Assembly (NCBI RefSeq): GCF_000378165.1
Contig: NZ_KB899337.1
Span: 1-64,000 of the forward strand
DNA length: 64,000 nucleotides
From: Saccharibacter floricola DSM 15669
GTDB taxonomy: Bacteria; Pseudomonadota; Alphaproteobacteria; Acetobacterales; Acetobacteraceae
Reading direction: 5' to 3'
This document shows, in pieces, positions 57,176 to 64,000 of this stretch. Under the pieces are notes generated by a model, which was given only the letters and a program-made list of their open reading frames with translations, ran no database searches and was not told the origin of the DNA. Both the position numbers and the translations under genes were made by a program. Every line of letters begins with the position of its first letter. The stretch's first letter is position 1.

Positions 57176-58696
57176 TTAGTTTTTATCTTTCTGAATAAAG
57201 CTCGGCAAAAATGGATTATCGGTTTGTAGGGCGTTTTTAGTTGGCAGTTCGTGAGAGCTCCATCCGCCTCCAAGGTCCGTGATTAGGCGGATTTCTGAGA
57301 GAAAACGCTGCTGCTGAACTTGGAGTTTATTTTGCTCATATTGCAGCGCCGTTTGTTGAGCGGTGATGACGGTTGTATAGATTTGTGTGCCGGCTAAATA
57401 TTCATTCATTGAGACGCGAACGGCTTCTTCAGCACTTGAGACGGCCCCGCCTTGATAGCGATAAACATCGCTGAGATAGCGCAAATTAGACAGCTGATCT
57501 TCTGTGTCTTGAAGGGCACTCAAAACCGTTTGCCGATAGGTGGCAACGGCGTTGTCATAATCGGCTTCAGCTTCACGCACAGCGGCTGTACGAGCCCCTC
57601 CTTGGAAGATAGTCTCTGTGGCTGCAGCGCCGAGAGACCATGCACGCGTTGCACTTTGGATAAGCTGTTGGATGGGGTTCCCACTATAGCCGTAGCTCGC
57701 ACTTAAGTTAAATTGAGGGTAGAAGGCGCCGATGCGATAGCCAATTTCAGCATTGTAGCTTTCCATTTGTCGTTCAGCTTGAGCGATGTCCGGTCGTCTT
57801 TCCAAAAGTTCACTCGGAAGCATGGTTGGAGCAGGAGGGATGGTACGGCCCAAATCACCATCAGGAATGCTCAGTGCGGCGGGCGGTTTGCCCGTTAATA
57901 CAGCAATGGCGTGTTCATATTGCGCGCGGGCAACATGGGCATTCGAGAGGCTCGCCTGAGTCGATTGGAGCTGATAGCGTGCTTGAAGCACGCTGGTAGG
58001 GTCTGCAACACCTGCTTCTAACTGATTGGTGAGAATGGTGAGGTTATGGCTATAGAGGCCAACATTGCGTTGATAGAGGTGGATAAGGCTGTCTTGATAG
58101 CGCAGGTTGATATAATCAGTCGCGAGTTCTAGCTGATATGAGAGGCGCATATTTGCCATTAAAGCAGCGCTGGCTTGTGAGGCGGTGACTTGTTGTTGGA
58201 CTTGGCGCCGGATCATGCCCCACACATCAATGGTCCAATTCGCAGATGGGCCGGTTGTCCACGTATTGGAGACATTGGTGATGGAGTGGCTTCCACCGTC
58301 AATTCCGTCTGGAACAGTGGCGCCTTGCGAGTTACGCTTAAAGGAGAAATTCCCACTTAATGTTGGGAAGAGATTGGCACGAATGGAGTCAATCAATGTC
58401 CGTGCTTTTCGGTATTGCGCTTCATATTCTTTCAAGCCCTGATTGGAGCGATCGACCTCTTCTTCCAGCTGATTGAGGAGGGGGTCATTGAAGATCCGCC
58501 ACCAATCTCCTTTAGGGAGGGTGCTCATAGACGGTTGAGCTTTTTGCCAGCCTGGAGGTGGTGGGGCTTCTTTAAAACGATCGGAGATAATCGCTTTGGG
58601 GCGGTGATAATGAGGGCCGACCATGCAACCGCCTAAGAGGGAAAACATCGCAGGGGAGAGCAGAAGAGAGGTGCGGAAAGAGGTCAGGTGGCGCAT
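57176..58696 (-). CDS. NodT-family outer-membrane efflux lipoprotein (second)
   Basis: A 506-residue outer-membrane channel of the MdtABC/MuxABC-type efflux system on this strand. The signal peptide ends in the lipobox LLGGC (residues about 20-24) followed by MVGPHYHRP. The two OEP domains are readable (WWRIFNDPLLNQLEEEVDRSNQ, then LLERRPDIAQAERQMESYNAEIG). It is similar to the NodT-type protein at 27002 but lacks its long C-terminal tail. It follows the downstream permease after 30 nt and is likely the last gene of the operon. Confidence 0.93.
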   Translation of the reverse strand: MRHLTSFRTSLLLSPAMFSLLGGCMVGPHYHRPKAIISDRFKEAPPPPGWQKAQPSMSTLPKGDWWRIFNDPLLNQLEEEVDRSNQGLKEYEAQYRKARTLIDSIRANLFPTLSGNFSFKRNSQGATVPDGIDGGSHSITNVSNTWTTGPSANWTIDVWGMIRRQVQQQVTASQASAALMANMRLSYQLELATDYINLRYQDSLIHLYQRNVGLYSHNLTILTNQLEAGVADPTSVLQARYQLQSTQASLSNAHVARAQYEHAIAVLTGKPPAALSIPDGDLGRTIPPAPTMLPSELLERRPDIAQAERQMESYNAEIGYRIGAFYPQFNLSASYGYSGNPIQQLIQSATRAWSLGAAATETIFQGGARTAAVREAEADYDNAVATYRQTVLSALQDTEDQLSNLRYLSDVYRYQGGAVSSAEEAVRVSMNEYLAGTQIYTTVITAQQTALQYEQNKLQVQQQRFLSEIRLITDLGGGWSSHELPTKNALQTDNPFLPSFIQKDKN

Positions 58697-58726
58697 GGGG
58701 AAAAGGCGGCTCCAATCAGGACACAG

Positions 58727-61700
58727 TCAGTGTGATGATGAAAGAGGAAAGCGATTTCGGCAATGGCGAAACCAGCTGCCGAGATGGTCTAAGTAAAGAT
58801 AAACGACCGGTGTTGTGTAAAGCGTTAGGAGTTGGCTGAAGCAAAGCCCTCCGAGAATAGCGACCCCGAGGGGATGACGCATTTCACTGCCGTATCCATG
58901 GCCAATCATGAGCGGGACCGCCCCAAGGGCTGCGGCCATGGAGGTCATGAGGATAGGGCGGAACCGGAGCTCACTTGCTTTGATGATGGCCTCATGGGGG
59001 CTTAATCCGTTGCGTTGAGCGACGACAGCAAAATCAATCAGCATAATAGCGTTTTTTTTCACAATGCCGATCAAGAGGATGACGCCAATTAAGGTGAGGA
59101 GGGAGAAGGGCTCTCCTAGCAAGGCCACGGATAAGAGCGCGCCAACACCGGCAGAAGGTAAGGTGGACAGAATCGTAATGGGATGGATGAGGCTTTCATA
59201 TAGAATTCCTAAGACGATATAGACGACGGCCAAAGCCGCTGCGATGAGCAGAGGCTCTTGATTGACGGATTTTTTCAGAGTCGCGGCACTTCCGGCAAAG
59301 CTGCCTTGGATGGTGCGTGGGAGATGAAGTGAGACAATAGCACTTTGTATGGCCGTCATCGCGGGGCCTAAAGCCGCCCCGGGGGCGAGATTGAAGGAAA
59401 TCGTTGAGGCGACAAACTGCCCTTGATGGTTCACCGCAAGAGGTTCGTTGACGCCCTTGAGCTCTCCAAGTTGCCTTAATGGCACGAGTGTTTCTCGCTG
59501 CGTTGTAACGGCAGCCCCGCTGGAGGCAGACTTTCCACCCGCAAGAGCATTGGCCATCGCATTTTGATAGGAGAGCTGGCTTTGTGACAAGGTCGTGGGG
59601 GCTGGGCCATTTTGACGCACCCGAATATTGTTAGATGCATATCCCCCATGGGCCGTTCCACCTGAAACGCTCACCCACATTTGTTTTAGGAAGGAGGGGT
59701 TTTCCCAAAAACGAGGGGCTGTTTCGACAATGACGCGATATTGATTGAGCGGCCCATAAATGACGGATGCCGAGCGCTGCCCGAAAGCATCATAGAGGGC
59801 GTTGCTGATAAGCTGCGGTGTGACATTGTAACGGGCTTCTATATCACGATCGATGAATAACGTAATGCCGCGCCCATTTTGTTCCACATCGGAGGAGACA
59901 TCACGGATCATGGGGAGGTGGGACAGGGCGCTGACGAGGCGTGGCGTCCAGGCGTAGAGTTCCTCAGCAGAGTTGCCCTGCAGCGTATATTGATACGCTC
60001 CGTCAGTGGATCGGGCACCGCCGCCTATGAGGCTGGGCAGGCGGAGCCGTAATGTTAAGCTACTATTCTGGCGGAAGAGATGGCTGAGGCGTGCAATTGT
60101 GTCGGCAACAGAATCGTGCCGTTCGCTGCGTGGTTTCAGTGTGATGAAGCAGTTTACGGAGTTAGAGGAACGCTTGCCCAATCCGCCAATGACACTCTCT
60201 ACATCAGGATCTCGCGCGAGCAACTTCTCGGCCTGACGAGTCATGTTTTGGAGGGCGTGAAAGGAAATAGATTGGTCTGCCACAAGACGTCCCATGAGCA
60301 TGCCTTGATCTTCTTGAGGGAAGAGCTCTTTTGGAAGAACCATGAAAAGATAGGCAGCAAGGGCGATGGTGAGGGGCAGGGAGAGGATAATCAATCGTGG
60401 ATGGCGTACAGCGCGATGGAGGCTGCGTGCATAGCCGGTGGTCAACAGGTGGAGACCACGGTCAAGCCTATGGTTGACCCAGGCCCAGAAACGCGATGGG
60501 GACGCTGTCTTTTCCTCTGGAAGACGCACAAGCTGGGCGCTGAGCATGGGGGTGAGGCTGAGTGAGAGAAAAAGCGAGACGAAGAGAGCGCAGACCATCG
60601 TCATGGCGAATTCATGAAAGAATTGTCCGGCGATCCCTTCCATCAGGAAGATTGGTGCAAAGACGACGATGAGAGAGATGGTGATAGAAATGACCGTGAA
60701 GGTTACTTCCTCAGTTCCCAAGATAGCGGCTTCTCGTGGAGAATGACCCATTTCCAGATAACGTGTGATATTTTCAAGAACCACGATGGCATCATCAACG
60801 ACAAAACCCGTTACGATGGTGAGGGCCATGAGGGACATCGTATCAAGCTGGTAGTTAAAAAGACGCATCAGCCCGAAGGTTGTGACGATGGATACCGGCA
60901 CGACGATTGCTGGGATTAAAACGGTGGTCGGCCGGCGTAGGAAGAGCAACACCACGATGACGACGAGCAAAACCGAGAGGATGAGCGTAAACTGTGTATC
61001 AGCTAGTGAGGCACGGATCATCGTGGAGCGGTCAAGGCGGAGATCAAGCTGCGTGTTGCCTGGAAGAGCGCTGCGGATTTTAGGTAGGTTGGCTTTTAGT
61101 CCGTCCGTGGTCTTAATAACATTGGCTCCGCTTTGGGGATAAACGGTGCAGATGATGTCTGCTTGACCGTTAACGAAGCCAGATTGGCGGAGGTCTTCGG
61201 CCCCATCCACAACCTCGGCCACATCAGAAAGGCGCACAGGTTGCGCATTGCGATAAGCGATGATGAGGTCGCGATAGGCATGGGCACCCGTGGCTTGGTC
61301 ATTGGTGGCCAAGATCATTCGTTTGCCATTGATCTGGAGAAAGCCCTTGGGGGTATGGGCATTCGCAGAGGCGAGGGCGGCCCGAATATCTTCAAAACCA
61401 ATGCCATAACGGAAAAGACGGAGTGGGTTAATTTCAACACGCACCGCTGGCAAAGCACTTCCCTTGAGGTCGACATTGCCTACGCCTGCAACCTGTCCAA
61501 GGCCGGGAGTAATGACGTTACTGGCAAAATCAAAGAGCTGCTGAGGTGTGCGTGTGGATGAGGTCAGCGTCAGCACCATAATCGGTGGGCCGTTTGAATT
61601 GGCCTTCATATAGCTTGGGTCGCTGCGCAATGTTGTGGGGAGATCTTGCCGTGCGGCGCGAAGTGAGGACTGCACATCACGCGCGGCGCCATTAATATCG

Positions 61701-61996
61701 CGTGAAAGGTCAAATTGCAGCAGAATACGTGTTTGGTTCACCGTCGATTGTGAGGTGATCTCACGAATGCCGGCAATGGCCCCGAGATGGCGCTCAAGCG
61801 GCTCTGCGGTGGTGCTCGCAATTTCAGAGGGGGAGGCCCCCGGTTGATTAGCCGTCACCATGATGACGGGATAATCAACATTGGGGAGGTCAGATACGGG
61901 AAGCTGCGTGTACCCCAAAAGCCCCGCGAGGAAGAGAGCCAACGCCATAAGTGTTGTGCCAACAGGGCGGTCAACAAAGAGGCGTGCGAGTGTCAT
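58727..61996 (-). CDS. RND efflux permease, MdtC/MuxC-like
   Basis: A 1,089-residue inner-membrane permease with 12 predicted TM segments and two periplasmic porter loops. The start MTLARLFVDRPVGTTLM overlaps the upstream permease stop (ATGA). The proton-relay segment GFVVDDAIVVLENITRYLEMG and the LSLTPMLSA motif are intact. A second-half TM block contains LLIGIVKKNAIMLIDFAVVAQ. An ATG at 62038 in the same frame would add 14 residues from inside the upstream gene. Two tandem different permeases before a NodT-type channel fit MdtBC/MuxBC-type systems, with possible substrates such as bile-type amphiphiles or novobiocin; the actual substrate is unknown. Confidence 0.9.
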   Translation of the reverse strand: MTLARLFVDRPVGTTLMALALFLAGLLGYTQLPVSDLPNVDYPVIMVTANQPGASPSEIASTTAEPLERHLGAIAGIREITSQSTVNQTRILLQFDLSRDINGAARDVQSSLRAARQDLPTTLRSDPSYMKANSNGPPIMVLTLTSSTRTPQQLFDFASNVITPGLGQVAGVGNVDLKGSALPAVRVEINPLRLFRYGIGFEDIRAALASANAHTPKGFLQINGKRMILATNDQATGAHAYRDLIIAYRNAQPVRLSDVAEVVDGAEDLRQSGFVNGQADIICTVYPQSGANVIKTTDGLKANLPKIRSALPGNTQLDLRLDRSTMIRASLADTQFTLILSVLLVVIVVLLFLRRPTTVLIPAIVVPVSIVTTFGLMRLFNYQLDTMSLMALTIVTGFVVDDAIVVLENITRYLEMGHSPREAAILGTEEVTFTVISITISLIVVFAPIFLMEGIAGQFFHEFAMTMVCALFVSLFLSLSLTPMLSAQLVRLPEEKTASPSRFWAWVNHRLDRGLHLLTTGYARSLHRAVRHPRLIILSLPLTIALAAYLFMVLPKELFPQEDQGMLMGRLVADQSISFHALQNMTRQAEKLLARDPDVESVIGGLGKRSSNSVNCFITLKPRSERHDSVADTIARLSHLFRQNSSLTLRLRLPSLIGGGARSTDGAYQYTLQGNSAEELYAWTPRLVSALSHLPMIRDVSSDVEQNGRGITLFIDRDIEARYNVTPQLISNALYDAFGQRSASVIYGPLNQYRVIVETAPRFWENPSFLKQMWVSVSGGTAHGGYASNNIRVRQNGPAPTTLSQSQLSYQNAMANALAGGKSASSGAAVTTQRETLVPLRQLGELKGVNEPLAVNHQGQFVASTISFNLAPGAALGPAMTAIQSAIVSLHLPRTIQGSFAGSAATLKKSVNQEPLLIAAALAVVYIVLGILYESLIHPITILSTLPSAGVGALLSVALLGEPFSLLTLIGVILLIGIVKKNAIMLIDFAVVAQRNGLSPHEAIIKASELRFRPILMTSMAAALGAVPLMIGHGYGSEMRHPLGVAILGGLCFSQLLTLYTTPVVYLYLDHLGSWFRHCRNRFPLSSSH

Positions 61997-64000
61997 GGTC
62001 TGTGAGAAGGAGCCGTGGAGGGGCTGCGTCGAACCCATGAGCGCAGAGTTTGGGCGCAGCGCTCCATGAAGAGATAAATCACTGGCGTGGTAAAGAGGGT
62101 GAGCAGCTGGGATAGCAGGAGGCCAAAGACAATCGAAACGCCAAGAGGACGCCGTAATTCTGCGCCTGTACCATGGCTCAAGACGAGTGGGAGAGCTCCG
62201 AAGAGAGCGGCTAAGGTCGTCATGAGAATAGGGCGGAAGCGTAGCAGAGCGGCTCGTCGGATAGCATCAATGGGAGCCAGGCCTTCTTGACGTTCGGCAC
62301 TGAGGGAGAAGTCGATCATCATGATCGCGTTCTTTTTGACGATACCGATCAGCAGAACAATGCCGATGATCCCCATAATATCCAGCGACATTCCAAAGGC
62401 GTATAGTCCTAAGAGCGCTCCAATGGCTGCGGAAGGTAGCGTGGATAGGATCGTAACGGGATGGATGAAGCTTTCATACAAAATCCCCAACACAATATAA
62501 ACGGCGACCAAAGCGGCGATGACAAGCCCGAGTTCATTGCCCAAAGAGTTCTTGAAAGCCGCAGCCGTCCCTTGGAAGGCCGTTTGGAAAGAGCCAGGAA
62601 GGCCAATTTTATCGCGGATACGTTCAATCGCTGAGGTGGCTTCTCCCAGAGCATGTCCTTGGCGCACGTTGAAGGAGATCGTTGTGGCGGGGAATTGGCC
62701 GTAATGGGTAATCAGCAGCGGTGAGAGCGTGCGTGAAAGCTGCGTGACTTGAGAGAGCGGCACCAAACCAGAGGTTGGTTGGCGTGCCGGTCCTGTTGTG
62801 CTGCCTCCAGCAGCCGAAGAAATGCCGGGAAGATAAAGCTGAGAGAGGCTGTTTTGGCTGGTTTGAAAAACAGGGTCTGCTTCTAAAATAACGCGATATT
62901 GGTTGGATTGAGTGTAAATCGTCGAGACTTGGCGCTGCCCAAAACTATCATAGAGTAGATTATCAACCGTTTGAGGCGTGATGGAATAGCGGGCGCCATT
63001 GGTGCGGTCCAGTGTGATCATGGCGGTAAGGCCATCCGATTGAAGGTCGGATGTCACACCATCAATGGAGGGTTCATTTTGCAGGGCAGCCATAAATTTT
63101 GGCACCCAGATGCCAAATTCGTCATAATCTGGCGTTTCCAGCATAAACTGATAGTGCATGGCAGAAACGGTGGAATCTAACGAGAGATCCTGAACCGGTT
63201 GTGTGTAAAGCTGCGTATCGACGATGTCGTGGCTTTCGGCTGAGAGGCGCTGAAGAATGGTATGAAGGTCGCTGCTGCGTTCTTCTTTGGGTTTTAGGTT
63301 GATGAGGAAGCGGCCCACATTAAGCGTCATGTTCTGCCCATCAACACCAACGAACGAGGAGAGGCTGACGACGTCTGGATCTTGTAAGAGACGGCGGCCT
63401 AACGCGGCTTGGCGTTCCTTCATGGCGTCAAAAGAAATATTGGGGCTCATGGACGAGATGCCCTGAATGACGCCCGTATCTTGTTCAGGAAAGAAGCCTT
63501 TAGGGATTTCCCATGCTAAAAAACCAGTGAGCAGAACGGTGCCGAGCGTGACGACGAGGGTCAGAGGTTGGTGGCGCAGCACGACGTCCAGAGCGCGGCC
63601 ATAGCGCTCGATGAGCGCATTCATAAAACGATTGACGTAAGAAGCGAAACGCTCAAGACGGCTCGGATGACCCGTCGTTTTATGCTCGCTGAGCATCCGT
63701 GCGCACATCATGGGCACAAGGGTGATGGAGACAATGGCTGAGAGCACAATCGTCACAGCGAGTGTCATAGCAAATTCGTGGAAAAGGCGGCCCACAACAT
63801 CGCTCATAAAGAGTAGTGGGATGAGCACTGCGATTAAGGAGACGGTGAGCGAGATAATCGTAAAGCCGATTTCTTGCGCACCCTTAAGGGCCGCAGTGCG
63901 TCGGTCATCACCAGCTTCAACAAAACGAGCGATATTTTCAATCACGACAATCGCATCATCCACCACAAAGCCGGAGGCGATGGTCAGGGACATGAGTGAG
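61993..64000 (-). CDS. RND efflux permease, MdtB/MuxB-like, cut by window edge
   Basis: At least 668 codons of a permease whose 5' part lies outside the window; the frame remains open past the ATG at 63993 (the codons before it read Ser-Leu). It contains SGFVVDDAIVVIENIARFVEAG (TM4 relay), the second porter domain and the C-terminal TM block with LLIGIVKKNAIMMIDFSLSA. It overlaps the next permease by ATGA. The adaptor (MdtA/MuxA type) is expected just outside the right edge. Confidence 0.9.
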   Translation of the reverse strand, partial: SLMSLTIASGFVVDDAIVVIENIARFVEAGDDRRTAALKGAQEIGFTIISLTVSLIAVLIPLLFMSDVVGRLFHEFAMTLAVTIVLSAIVSITLVPMMCARMLSEHKTTGHPSRLERFASYVNRFMNALIERYGRALDVVLRHQPLTLVVTLGTVLLTGFLAWEIPKGFFPEQDTGVIQGISSMSPNISFDAMKERQAALGRRLLQDPDVVSLSSFVGVDGQNMTLNVGRFLINLKPKEERSSDLHTILQRLSAESHDIVDTQLYTQPVQDLSLDSTVSAMHYQFMLETPDYDEFGIWVPKFMAALQNEPSIDGVTSDLQSDGLTAMITLDRTNGARYSITPQTVDNLLYDSFGQRQVSTIYTQSNQYRVILEADPVFQTSQNSLSQLYLPGISSAAGGSTTGPARQPTSGLVPLSQVTQLSRTLSPLLITHYGQFPATTISFNVRQGHALGEATSAIERIRDKIGLPGSFQTAFQGTAAAFKNSLGNELGLVIAALVAVYIVLGILYESFIHPVTILSTLPSAAIGALLGLYAFGMSLDIMGIIGIVLLIGIVKKNAIMMIDFSLSAERQEGLAPIDAIRRAALLRFRPILMTTLAALFGALPLVLSHGTGAELRRPLGVSIVFGLLLSQLLTLFTTPVIYLFMERCAQTLRSWVRRSPSTAPSHRP

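Overview
This window comes from an alphaproteobacterium, most likely an acetic-acid bacterium (Acetobacteraceae). The evidence is the gene order lipoprotein (DUF3576)-leuS-lptE-holA, the order secY-adk-rpsM-rpsK-rpoA-rplQ without rpmJ, the short adenylate kinase, and a tRNA-Arg(CCU) gene split by a group I intron, a location known from alphaproteobacteria. The family is a judgement from sequence features; no database was searched.

Left part (1-7140): the 5' portion of a large repeat-rich AIDA-type surface protein runs off the left edge on the minus strand. It is an open frame of at least 453 codons with no stop in the window. Next comes tRNA-Arg(CCU), interrupted right after the anticodon by a 239-nt group I intron. 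Then follow the plus-strand DUF3576 lipoprotein, leuS, lptE and holA.

Iron and cell-division part (7141-22204): two tandem, closely related TonB-dependent siderophore receptors share an upstream motif at the same distance from their starts and are followed by a PiuC-type dioxygenase. A third, unrelated TonB receptor lies on the minus strand, then minCDE on the minus strand. A glutathione-S-transferase-like gene, an HI0933-type flavoprotein and an OmpR/EnvZ-type two-component pair are on the plus strand.

Efflux operon (22463-28597): RND permease, adaptor and NodT-type outer-membrane lipoprotein. The permease frame is broken at an A8 tract. The tract holds an in-phase A AAA AAA slippery heptamer with a small stem-loop after it, so recoding, phase variation and sequencing error are all possible.

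Ribosomal supercluster (28715-56684): rplKAJL-rpoBC, then rpsL-rpsG-tuf, the full S10, spc and alpha clusters with secY and adk, ending with rpoA-rplQ and a clear terminator. secE-nusG are missing in front of rplK, and fusA is missing between rpsG and tuf. Strong stem-loops without U-tracts sit at many junctions. A 56-residue Cys/Lys-tailed membrane peptide follows the terminator.

Right edge (57176-64000): a minus-strand MdtBC/MuxBC-like tandem RND permease pair with its NodT-type outer-membrane factor. The upstream permease is cut by the window edge. The ribosomal supercluster is therefore flanked on both sides by tripartite efflux operons.
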